Shown: positions 1-7,829 of the stretch, in pieces
Layout: each line of letters opens with the position of its first letter
Position numbering within the stretch: the first letter of the stretch is position 1
Origin: Alphaproteobacteria bacterium
GTDB taxonomy: Bacteria; Pseudomonadota; Alphaproteobacteria; UBA9219
Direction: 5' to 3'
Assembly: GCA_028865155.1 (NCBI GenBank)
Contig: JAGWKW010000004.1
Span: 1-16,377, forward strand
DNA length: 16,377 nt
Notes under the pieces: generated by a model
Databases searched by the model: none
What the model was told of the DNA's origin: nothing
The model's input: only the letters and a program-made list of their open reading frames with translations
Program-made: the position numbers and the translations under genes

Positions 1-3000
1 ATCCGCGTACCGAGAACGCGGTGGTGACCGTCAGCACCACGTACTACGGCGCCGATCCGTCGGTGGTCGCGGGCTTCATCACCACGCCGCTCGAGAACGC
101 GATCGCTCAAGCCAACGGCATCGACTATCTGACGTCGATCAGCACCGCGGGCGTCAGCACCATCACCGCCAACCTCCGGCTCAACTACGACCCGGACAAG
201 GCGATGACCGAGATCAACGCCAAGATCACCTCGGTGCTGAACCAGCTGCCACCGGGCGCGCAGCAGCCGGTGGTGACGATCAAGATCGGCCAAACCTTCG
301 ACGCGATGTATATCGGCTTCAAGAGCACCGTGCTCGCGCCGAACCAGATCACCGATTACCTGACGCGCGTGGTGCAGCCCAAGCTGCAGGCGGTGTCCGG
401 CGTGCAGACCGCGGAGATTCTGGGCGGCCGCACCTTCGCGCTCCGGGCCTGGCTCGATCCGGCGAAGCTCGCCGCCTATGGCCTGACCGCGAGCGATGGT
501 GCCACTGCGCTGTCGCAGAACGACTACATCTCCGGCCTCGGCAACACCAAGGGCCAGATGGTGCAGATCAACCTTAACGCCTCGACCGACCTGCATTCGC
601 TGGCCGATTTCCGCAGCCTGATCGTCAAGCAGCAGAACGGCGCACTCGTCCGCCTCAAGGACGTCGCCAAGGTCACGCTCGGCTCCGACGATTACGAAAG
701 CCGCGTCGGCTTCGACGGGCAGCAGGCGGTCTATATCGGCATTCAGGTGGCGCCGGGCGCGAATTTGCTCGACGTCGTCAAGGATATCCGCAAAACCTTT
801 CCCGGCATTCAGGCGCAATTGCCGCAAGGGCTGCAGGGCAAGATCGTCTACGACTCGACCAAATTCGTGACCGCCTCGATCAACGAAGTCGAACATACGC
901 TGCTTGAAGCCATCGCCATCGTCGCCTGCGTCGTGTTCCTGTTCCTCGGCTCGCCGCGTTCGGTCGTCATCCCGGTTATTGCCATTCCTTTGTCGTTGAT
1001 CGGCGCCTTCATCTTCATGATGGCGCTCGGTTTTTCGATAAACCTGCTTACCCTTCTCGCGCTTGTCCTCGCCATAGGCCTTGTCGTCGACGACGCCATC
1101 ATCGTGGTCGAAAACGTCAACCGCCATATCGAAGAAGGCAAAAAACCGCTCGACGCGGCACTGATCGCGGCGCGCGAACTTGCCAGCCCGATCGTCGCCA
1201 TGACTATCGTTTTGATCGCGGTCTATGTGCCAATCGGGTTTCAGGGCGGATTGACCGGCGCGCTGTTCACCGAATTCGCCTTTACGCTGGTCGGCGCGGT
1301 GACGATTTCGGCCATCGTTGCGCTGACCCTGTCGCCGATGATGTGCGGCAAGTTTTTCAAGCCGCATACGCCCGGCGACACCGGCTTCGACCGCAAGATC
1401 ACCGACGCGCTCGACCGGGTTTTCGACCGGGTGCGCAAGGGTTACGAGCGCCGCCTGCGCGCCAGCCTCGACTACCTTCCCGTGACGGTGACTTTCGCCG
1501 CGCTTATCCTCGGCAGCATCTATTTCCTTTACACAAGCGCCAAAACGGAACTTTCGCCGCAGGAAGATCAGGGCGTCGTGATTTCGCTTCTGACCTCCGC
1601 GCCCGACGCGACCCTGCAACAGCGTCTGTTGTACGATCAGCAGGTCTATAAAATGTTCGCCGCCTATCCCGAAACCGACCACGTGTTCCAGCTCGACATG
1701 CCGGGCCGGTCGATCGCAGGCATGGTGCTGAAGCCGTGGGATGAGCGCACCCGCACGTCGAATGATCTTCAACCGCTTGTGCAAAACGAGCTTAACGGCA
1801 TCGCGGGCGTGCGCGCGGCCGTGTTCCAGCCGCCGCCGCTGCCAGGCAGCCGCGGTTTGCCGGTCCAGTTTGTCATCACCTCGACCCAGCCGTTCGAGCG
1901 CATGAACCCGGTCGTGCAGAATTTCATGGAGGACGTGCGCAAAAGCGGCCTGTTCCTGTTCAGCGACGAAGACCTGAAGATCGACCAGCCGCAGGCCACC
2001 GTCGTCATCAACCGCGCCAAAGCCGCGCAATTCGGACTGACCATGAGCGACGTTGGCGACGCGCTGTCTTCGATGCTGGGCGGCGGCTATGTCAATTATT
2101 TCACGCTCGACGGGCGATCCTACAAAGTCATCCCGCAGGTGCAGCAGCGTTCGCGCCTGACCGTGCAGCAATTGAACGACTATTATATCCGCACGGCCTC
2201 GGGCACGCCGATCGCGCTGTCGACGCTCGCGCGCATCGTCACCAAAACCGTTCCGGAATCGCTTAACCACTTCCAGCAGGCCAATGCCGCAACGGTTTCG
2301 GGCGTCATGTTCCCGGGCATATCCCTCGGACAAGCACTCGATGGGCTCAAGAAAATCGCAGCGCACGATCTGCCGCAGGGCTATAGCTACGATTATGCCG
2401 GCCAGTCGCGCCAGTTCGAGCAGGAATCTTCCGGCTTCCTCGGCACCTTCGCCTTTGCCCTTATCATCATTTTCCTGACGCTGGCCGCACAATTCGAATC
2501 CTTTCGCGATCCGTTGATCATTCTGGTTTCGGTGCCGATGTCGATCGCGGGCGCGTTGTTCTTCATCAGCCTCGACAGCACCGATGCGAACGCGTTGCAA
2601 GCGATGCCGCATGCGGTCGCGTGGTTTTTGCAAACTCTGGGCCTCGGCGGCATCGGCAAAGCCAGCATCAATATCTACACGCAGGTCGGGCTTGTGACCC
2701 TGATGGGGCTGATCAGCAAACACGGCATTCTGATCACCGAGTTCGCCAACAATCTGCAAAAGGAAGGGCGCGGCAAGCACGATGCGATCATCGAAGCCGC
2801 TGCCATCCGCCTGCGCCCGATTTTGATGACCACCGCCGCGATGGTCTTGGGCGTCGCGCCCCTGATTACCGCATCGGGCGCTGGTGCGCTGTCCCGCTTC
2901 AATATGGGCCTCGTCATCGCGACAGGCCTTGCCATCGGTACACTGTTCACGCTTTTCGTCGTGCCGGCGATGTATATGATTTTAGGCGCCGACCATCACA

Positions 3001-3020
3001 AAAAATTAACGACCGACTAA
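1..3020 (+). CDS. RND-family multidrug efflux permease, inner-membrane subunit (5' truncated)
   Basis: This is the proton-driven inner-membrane pump of a tripartite HAE1/AcrB-type efflux system, which exports drugs or other amphiphiles with a membrane-fusion protein and an outer-membrane channel. The reading frame is open from the window edge, and the first visible residues (PRTENAVVTVSTTYYGADP) match the stretch just after TM1, so roughly 35-40 N-terminal residues are missing; the GTG at 21 is not a real start. The proton-relay Asp pair of TM4 is present in GLVVDDAIIVVENV (Asp codons 1089-1094), and the TM10 Lys is present in GLISKHGILITEFAN (codon 2718-2720). The SKHGIL version of this motif resembles the MexI/MexW-like branch rather than AcrB itself (SAKNAIL), from memory. 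The TM9-TM10 loop carries an extra segment of about 30 residues (about 2570-2672). The fusion-protein partner must lie upstream, outside the window. Codon usage changes near 700-760. Confidence -1.
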   Translation, partial: PRTENAVVTVSTTYYGADPSVVAGFITTPLENAIAQANGIDYLTSISTAGVSTITANLRLNYDPDKAMTEINAKITSVLNQLPPGAQQPVVTIKIGQTFDAMYIGFKSTVLAPNQITDYLTRVVQPKLQAVSGVQTAEILGGRTFALRAWLDPAKLAAYGLTASDGATALSQNDYISGLGNTKGQMVQINLNASTDLHSLADFRSLIVKQQNGALVRLKDVAKVTLGSDDYESRVGFDGQQAVYIGIQVAPGANLLDVVKDIRKTFPGIQAQLPQGLQGKIVYDSTKFVTASINEVEHTLLEAIAIVACVVFLFLGSPRSVVIPVIAIPLSLIGAFIFMMALGFSINLLTLLALVLAIGLVVDDAIIVVENVNRHIEEGKKPLDAALIAARELASPIVAMTIVLIAVYVPIGFQGGLTGALFTEFAFTLVGAVTISAIVALTLSPMMCGKFFKPHTPGDTGFDRKITDALDRVFDRVRKGYERRLRASLDYLPVTVTFAALILGSIYFLYTSAKTELSPQEDQGVVISLLTSAPDATLQQRLLYDQQVYKMFAAYPETDHVFQLDMPGRSIAGMVLKPWDERTRTSNDLQPLVQNELNGIAGVRAAVFQPPPLPGSRGLPVQFVITSTQPFERMNPVVQNFMEDVRKSGLFLFSDEDLKIDQPQATVVINRAKAAQFGLTMSDVGDALSSMLGGGYVNYFTLDGRSYKVIPQVQQRSRLTVQQLNDYYIRTASGTPIALSTLARIVTKTVPESLNHFQQANAATVSGVMFPGISLGQALDGLKKIAAHDLPQGYSYDYAGQSRQFEQESSGFLGTFAFALIIIFLTLAAQFESFRDPLIILVSVPMSIAGALFFISLDSTDANALQAMPHAVAWFLQTLGLGGIGKASINIYTQVGLVTLMGLISKHGILITEFANNLQKEGRGKHDAIIEAAAIRLRPILMTTAAMVLGVAPLITASGAGALSRFNMGLVIATGLAIGTLFTLFVVPAMYMILGADHHKKLTTD

Positions 3021-3143
3021 CTATACGCGCCGGATTTTTGAATGGATTCAAGGCTGGGCCTTCCTGGCAAGCACTTGAAACATCATCATAAATTTGCGTT
3101 TTTAGTCGTGAACTTCATCGATATTTAACATTTTAGATAAATA

Positions 3144-3200
3144 ATGGAGACATTAGAGAGACATTTTTTAAAAACTTATTTTTTATGGAGACGGCCATGA
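3144..3200 (+). promoter_or_regulatory. candidate 18-codon upstream ORF (leader peptide)
   Basis: An ATG at 3144 opens an 18-codon frame (METLERHFLKTYFLWRRP) whose TGA at 3198-3200 overlaps the ATG of the next gene at 3197 as ATGA, the usual geometry of translational coupling. No convincing ribosome binding site precedes it, and the DNA is AT-rich, so a short ORF by chance is quite possible. It could be a leader peptide or nothing. Confidence -1.
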
Positions 3201-3418
3201 CCCTGTCCCGCGCCAGCATTGAAGTTTTAAGCGACTTGATCGAAAACCGCCTTGCCATCATGAGCATCGGCGACCAGGACGATCTGCGCGAAAAAATCAC
3301 GCTGAAAAGAGCCCTGACCGAATTGCGCGGCGACGAAGTCCCCGCCGGCATCCTGCAGAATTTCGCCGATATTCCGCGCCGGGGCCGCCGTCGCAAAGTC
3401 GGCGCCGCCGCAAGCTAA
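3197..3418 (+). CDS. small conserved-looking protein of unknown function (73 aa)
   Basis: I do not recognise this protein. It is predicted to be helical and charged (SIEVLSDLIENRLAIMS, then DDLREKITLKRALTEL) and ends in a strongly basic tail (RRGRRRKVGAAAS). It has no signal peptide or membrane segment, so it is probably cytoplasmic, and the basic tail would suit nucleic acid or protein binding, which is only inference. I chose the ATG at 3197 because GGAG at 3187-3190 sits six bases before it. An in-frame ATG at 3185 would add four residues but has no ribosome binding site. The 5' flank (3085-3184) is much more AT-rich than the genes around it and is the likely promoter region. The GC-rich third positions of the codons support real coding. 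Confidence -1.
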   Translation: MTLSRASIEVLSDLIENRLAIMSIGDQDDLREKITLKRALTELRGDEVPAGILQNFADIPRRGRRRKVGAAAS

Positions 3419-3463
3419 AGCGCGTTTATCTGTTTCTTTCCCTCGCTGGGAAAATGCTCTAGA

Positions 3464-3496
3464 CTCGCGGGAACGCCGTTTTTTCGTTCCCGTGAG
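3464..3496 (+). repeat. perfect-plus-wobble hairpin just upstream of cpoB
   Basis: CTCGCGGGAACG (3464-3475) and CGTTCCCGTGAG (3485-3496) can form a 12-bp stem with a single G-U pair around the loop ccgtttttt. The stem ends three bases before the cpoB ATG at 3500 and would bury its ribosome binding region in mRNA. The T-run is in the loop and not after the stem, so this is not a standard intrinsic terminator of the upstream gene. Confidence -1.
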
Positions 3497-3499
3497 ATC

Positions 3500-4360
3500 A
3501 TGAAATCCGTCCGCTTTTTCCTGTTCGCCTTCGCTCTCCTGCTTGCCGCACAACCGGCGCTAGCGCAGGACGACAACACCGCGCCCATGGTCTCGACACA
3601 GCTTGAGACGCGCATTTCCTCGCTCGAAGACCAGATGCGCGACCTCAACGGCCGGATCGAGCAAACCCAGTTCGACGTCAATCGGCTGAATCAGGCTTTG
3701 CAGCGCTTCCAGACCGATGCAGACGCGCGCCTGACCGCGCTTGAAACCAAGCAGGCCGCGCTGGCCCAGCAGCAGGCCGGCGCGACCGGCGAAGGAACCG
3801 GCCAGGCGGAGTCGCCGGAAGCGGCGCATACCAATCTTTCGCCGACCGCGTCCAGCGCACCGGTCAATGGCACGCTCGGCTCGCTTAAGATGCAGGATGG
3901 CAAGGTCACAAGCGCCACCGACAACCCGAAAGCGCCGCCGCTCCCCGCCGTGCCGCCCGGTTACGGCCTGACCCCGAAAGAGCAATATGAGCGCGCGTTC
4001 GGCCTGCTGCGCCAGGCCAATTATCCGGCCGCCGAAAAAGCGTTCAAGGCCTTCATCGATAAAAACCCGAAAGACAAACTCATCGATAACGCCAAATATT
4101 GGTACGGGGAAACTTTGTATGTCCGCGCGAAATTCGCCGAAGCCGCCGTCGCGTTCGCCGACGCCTACCAGCAGGCGCCGCGCGGCAACAAGGCGCCCGA
4201 CAGCCTGCTCAAGCTGGCGATGTCTTTATCCGCGCTGCACAAAAAGACCGACGCCTGCGTCACTCTGCATGAGCTGAAAACCAAATACCCGCACGCCGCG
4301 CCGACCATAAGGGCACGCGCCGCCGACGAGCTCAACCGCCTCAAATGCCCGCCGCACTGA
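3500..4360 (+). CDS. cpoB: Tol-Pal system coordinator CpoB (YbgF), periplasmic TPR protein
   Basis: CpoB links the Tol-Pal machinery to peptidoglycan synthesis during outer-membrane constriction. The 286-residue product has a classic Sec signal peptide (residues 1-22, cleavage after ALA before QDDN). A coiled coil follows at about 34-92 (LETRISSLEDQMRDLNGRIE and following), the YbgF trimerisation region. An Ala/Pro/Ser-rich linker leads to a C-terminal TPR domain at about 160-283 (YERAFGLLRQANYPAAEKAF; YWYGETLYVRAKFAEAAVAF; KLAMSLSALHKKTDAC), the usual YbgF organisation. Its last 16 bases overlap tilS. In many proteobacteria cpoB follows tolQRAB-pal; here an unknown small gene and an RND pump stand upstream instead, so the gene has been separated from the rest of the tol-pal cluster. 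The mRNA hairpin at 3464-3496 may limit its translation. Confidence -1.
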   Translation: MKSVRFFLFAFALLLAAQPALAQDDNTAPMVSTQLETRISSLEDQMRDLNGRIEQTQFDVNRLNQALQRFQTDADARLTALETKQAALAQQQAGATGEGTGQAESPEAAHTNLSPTASSAPVNGTLGSLKMQDGKVTSATDNPKAPPLPAVPPGYGLTPKEQYERAFGLLRQANYPAAEKAFKAFIDKNPKDKLIDNAKYWYGETLYVRAKFAEAAVAFADAYQQAPRGNKAPDSLLKLAMSLSALHKKTDACVTLHELKTKYPHAAPTIRARAADELNRLKCPPH

Positions 4361-5652
4361 ACAGGGCGGACGGAACGCCCGCCGCGCCTCTCGGCATTGA
4401 AGAGTTCGGCGCCCTTCTGGAGCCCTTTGCCCTTCAGGGAAAAATCGCGCTTGCCGTTTCGGGCGGCCCCGACAGCATGGCGCTGGCTTTCTGCGCGCAA
4501 CGATGGGCTGCGCAACGCGAATCCGAATGTATCGCCCTGATCGTCGATCATGGGCTGCGCGCCGAATCCGCCGAGGAAGCCGAAAGCGTCAAAGCGCGGC
4601 TTGAGGCGCTCGGCCTGCGAAGCGAAATCTTGCGCTGGGAGCATCAAGGGATCGCGCGCCGCCTGCACGAGCAGGCGAGAGACGCGCGTTACCGGCTGTT
4701 ATTCGACGCCTGCCGTCGCCATGGCGCGCGTGATCTTTTGCTTGCGCATCACCGCGAAGACCAGGCCGAAACGATTTTGATGCGCCTCGCCAAAGGCAGC
4801 GGCCCCGACGGGCTTGCGGGCATGGCGGCCCAAACGGCACGCGAAAATATCCGCCTGCTGCGCCCCTTTCTGTCCGTTCCCAAAGCGCGCCTTGTTGCAA
4901 CCTGCCGCGCGGAAAATCTGGACTTTGTCATCGACCCAAGCAACGCGTCGGAAAAATTCGCGCGCGGGCGGTTGCGCAAAATCCTGCCGCTGCTCGAAAC
5001 CGAAGGGCTGACAGTTGAAACACTGCTCGATCTTGGCGCGCGCGCAACTGAGACCGCATCCGCGCTCGACCATTATGCGCGGGACTTCCTGCGCGCGGCG
5101 GCGAACGTCGAAGCCGGCGGCACATTACGGCTCGACCGCGCTTCGTTCTGCACTGTGCCACACGCCATCGCCATGCGTGCGCTCGCTTCTTCTTTGACTT
5201 TCATCCATGACGGCAGGCATCCGCCCGAACGCGCAGGGCTTGCTAGTCTGCTCGGCGCGGTTTGTGCCACACCGGCAGAAACGGTGCGCACTTTTTACGG
5301 CTGCCTGATTTCGGTTGCGACTGGAAGCGCGCACATCATGCGTGAACCTGCCGCCGCAACCGAAGCTCTGCCGTTCCACACGAACAAGCCGCTTTTATGG
5401 GACAGGCGCTGGATCGTATACGGGCATGGGCCGGATAAAAACGCCGCGTATACGCTGCGCGCGCTCGGCAACCCGCCGCATGATCTCCTCGACCGGCTTG
5501 CGCCGGGATTGCGTCGCCACATCCCACAGGGCCGCGCGCGCGCGTCATTGCCAGCCCTGTGGCAAGACGATCTTCTTTGCGCGATCCCGTCTTTCGATGA
5601 ACATGCCAGCCTGCGCATGGCCCGCGCAAAACAAGCCTTTCCCTTGGCATAG
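4345..5652 (+). CDS. tilS: tRNA(Ile)-lysidine synthase TilS
   Basis: TilS uses ATP and lysine to convert C34 of the CAU-anticodon tRNA(Ile) into lysidine, so that it reads AUA and is charged with isoleucine; this is normally essential. The PP-loop SGGPDS is at residues 39-44, followed by VDHGLR at about 67-72 and the family signature AHHREDQAETILMRLAKGSG and GLAGM. The length (435 residues) is close to the 432 of E. coli TilS. The ATG at 4345 is the only ATG before the PP-loop in this frame, so it is the likely start, and it overlaps the end of cpoB by 16 bases, which implies coupled translation. The cpoB-tilS order is common in alphaproteobacteria, but ftsH, the usual next gene, is replaced here by a pseudokinase gene. 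Confidence -1.
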   Translation: MPAALNRADGTPAAPLGIEEFGALLEPFALQGKIALAVSGGPDSMALAFCAQRWAAQRESECIALIVDHGLRAESAEEAESVKARLEALGLRSEILRWEHQGIARRLHEQARDARYRLLFDACRRHGARDLLLAHHREDQAETILMRLAKGSGPDGLAGMAAQTARENIRLLRPFLSVPKARLVATCRAENLDFVIDPSNASEKFARGRLRKILPLLETEGLTVETLLDLGARATETASALDHYARDFLRAAANVEAGGTLRLDRASFCTVPHAIAMRALASSLTFIHDGRHPPERAGLASLLGAVCATPAETVRTFYGCLISVATGSAHIMREPAAATEALPFHTNKPLLWDRRWIVYGHGPDKNAAYTLRALGNPPHDLLDRLAPGLRRHIPQGRARASLPALWQDDLLCAIPSFDEHASLRMARAKQAFPLA

Positions 5653-5691
5653 AAAATCATTTAAAGTCGAGCCTTCCTCTCCGGTTGTCCT

Positions 5692-7731
5692 ATGGCCTCT
5701 GAACCCCAGAAAAACCTGAACGGCGTCGAAAGCGTTCCCCTGAGCGGTCGCGTCGAGGTTTTCCCGACCATGCCGCTGCCCGACCTCGACGCAGCGGGCG
5801 GCAAGGCCTACGCAGCGCGGTTCAGGACCGAGGCTTCGGCCGATCTTTTTGCCATCATCTGCCTTTCGAGCCTGCTGCCGCGCCCCGAAGATCTCAACAC
5901 GCTGCGTGGGCTCGACAACCCCCATATCATCCGCTTCGTCGAAAGCGGCGTCGTTGACTGGCCTGACGGTGGGCGCGCCTATGCCATCGTCTACCAAAGG
6001 CCGCTCGCGCCCCGCATGATGACCGATATCGACGAAACCCGCACACCCTTGAGCGAAGACGCCATCAACCACCACTTCATCATGCCGATGATCGACGCGC
6101 TGGCTACGCTCAGCGCTTCAGGCATCGTGCACAACGGGATCAGGCCCAACAATATTTTCTGGCGCATCGGCAACGCGGCGCCGCCGCAAATCGGCGAGTG
6201 CCTGTCGGCGCCGGGCGGCGTGGGCCAGCCGGTTTTGTTCGAACCGATCGAGCGCGCTCTGGCCACGCCCATGGGGCGCGGGCGCGGCACCCATGCCGAC
6301 GATTGCTATGCTTTCGGCGTGACGCTCGCGCTTTTGGTTCTTGGCAAAAATCCGATGCAGGGCATGAACGACGCCGAGATCATCGACGCGAAGATGCAGC
6401 GCGGCAGTTTCGGCACCCTGGTCGGCGCGCAACGCCTGTCGCCGACCCATATCGAGATTCTGCGCGGACTTCTGGTCGACGATGCGCGCCAGCGCTGGAC
6501 GGCAGCCAACCTCGAACAATGGCTGAGCGGACGGCGCATGACGCCGAAAAACTCGGATGCCGGGCGGCGCGGCGCGCGCCACCTCGAATTCGAAGGCAAA
6601 AATTACTGGCAAACGGCGCCCTTGGCCTGCGCGCTGGCCGCGAATGTTTCCGAGGCGGCCAAATTGATCGAAAATGACGGTCTCGACAAATGGCTGCGCC
6701 GCGCCCTCAACGACGAGGAACGCGCCAACCAAATCAAGGGAATTCTCGACGAGCTCAAGCAAAGCGGCAAGAGCGCGCATTATGAGGAGCAGCTCGTCGC
6801 CCGCGTCTGCATCGCGCTCGACAGCGCCGCGCCGATCCGCTACCGCGGCCTTGCGGTCATGCCGGCAGGCCTCGCGCCGCTTCTGGCCGAAGGGGCGGCG
6901 GCTGGAAGTGGCGGCAACATCCCCGTTTTGTGCGAAATCATCGCGAGCCGCCTAGCCGGGCTGTGGATCGAGGCGCAGCGCGAGATCGGCCCGGAACAGA
7001 TTGCCCTGCTCCAGCTTTTCGACCGGATGAAGGGCGTACTTGAAAAAACGTCGTTCGGCAGCGGCGTCGAGCGCGTCGTCTATGAGCTCGACACCGGCGC
7101 ACCTTGCCTGAGCCCGATGCTCAAAGGACAATATGTCATGTCTCCCAAAACGCTTCTGCCCGCGCTCGAACGCGTCGCCGCGTCCGGAAACCGCCCCAGC
7201 GAACCGATCGACCGCCACATTGCCGCTTTCATGCTATCGCGCGAAAAACGGGGCGAGGCCATGTTTGCGGCGCTCGGCGGGCCCGACGGCTCGTCGCGGC
7301 GCGGCGTTGCGCTTTTATCGTTGTTTTCCGAACTTCAGTACCGGCACGGACCCGAAAGGCTGCCGCACCTGGCAGGCTGGCTTGTGCCTTTCATCGAACC
7401 GGCGCTGCGCCGCTTCCTTGGCAAATCCTTGCGCGACCGCCTGCATAAACAGGTCAAGGAAGCAGTCGCCGACGGAAGCCTGCCCACTCTTTTGCGCCTG
7501 ATCGACGATCCGCGCCGCATCGAACGCGACCGGCAAGAATTCATCGCGGCGCGGCTTTTGCACCTGAACACGCAAAAGGAAATCGTCGGACTCGAGGCCA
7601 AGCTCGGCAACCGCGACAGCATCGTGCGCAGCGCGGGCAAGCCGACCGCGGCATCGATCAGCAGCCTGCTTGCGATTATCCTGATATGCGCGGCCGTGCT
7701 ACGCGCGCTGTTTGGGCTCCTGATGCAATAA
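5692..7731 (+). CDS. tail-anchored protein kinase-like protein, probable pseudokinase
   Basis: Residues of about 20-290 have the layout of a eukaryotic-like Ser/Thr kinase, but the catalytic elements are lost. The HRD loop is HNG in [14 protein letters not shown] (His147, Asn148, Gly149), so the catalytic Asp is Gly and the following Lys position is Arg. The DFG Mg-binding motif is replaced by IGEC (167-170). The N-lobe VAIK lysine is not visible (LFAIICLSS). The structural motif [17 protein letters not shown] (202-218, normally DVYSFG) is kept. The second half is a helical region of unknown type containing [13 protein letters not shown] single hydrophobic helix ends the protein (about 656-677, with an Arg inside), which predicts a tail-anchored inner-membrane protein with the fold in the cytoplasm. 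The gene begins 39 bases after tilS on the same strand and no terminator separates them. No clear ribosome binding site is seen. I infer a scaffold or nucleotide/protein sensor rather than a kinase. Confidence -1.
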   Translation: MASEPQKNLNGVESVPLSGRVEVFPTMPLPDLDAAGGKAYAARFRTEASADLFAIICLSSLLPRPEDLNTLRGLDNPHIIRFVESGVVDWPDGGRAYAIVYQRPLAPRMMTDIDETRTPLSEDAINHHFIMPMIDALATLSASGIVHNGIRPNNIFWRIGNAAPPQIGECLSAPGGVGQPVLFEPIERALATPMGRGRGTHADDCYAFGVTLALLVLGKNPMQGMNDAEIIDAKMQRGSFGTLVGAQRLSPTHIEILRGLLVDDARQRWTAANLEQWLSGRRMTPKNSDAGRRGARHLEFEGKNYWQTAPLACALAANVSEAAKLIENDGLDKWLRRALNDEERANQIKGILDELKQSGKSAHYEEQLVARVCIALDSAAPIRYRGLAVMPAGLAPLLAEGAAAGSGGNIPVLCEIIASRLAGLWIEAQREIGPEQIALLQLFDRMKGVLEKTSFGSGVERVVYELDTGAPCLSPMLKGQYVMSPKTLLPALERVAASGNRPSEPIDRHIAAFMLSREKRGEAMFAALGGPDGSSRRGVALLSLFSELQYRHGPERLPHLAGWLVPFIEPALRRFLGKSLRDRLHKQVKEAVADGSLPTLLRLIDDPRRIERDRQEFIAARLLHLNTQKEIVGLEAKLGNRDSIVRSAGKPTAASISSLLAIILICAAVLRALFGLLMQ

Positions 7732-7829
7732 TCCTTCCGGGACGTGCGAATTGCTGCGCCGCACAAGGGATTTTTCAATACAGAATAAACCTTGTTGCGT
7801 TAAAATGGCCGAAAAGAAAGGGGCCGGCC

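Noticed and set aside
3038..3051. TTGAAT-gg-ATTCAA palindrome after the RND gene as a terminator
   Set aside because: A two-base loop cannot form a stable hairpin, and no T-run follows.
7744..7764. GTGCG/CGCAC hairpin after the pseudokinase as a terminator
   Set aside because: The stem is only 5 bp with an 11-base loop and the following T-run is short and separated by several bases.
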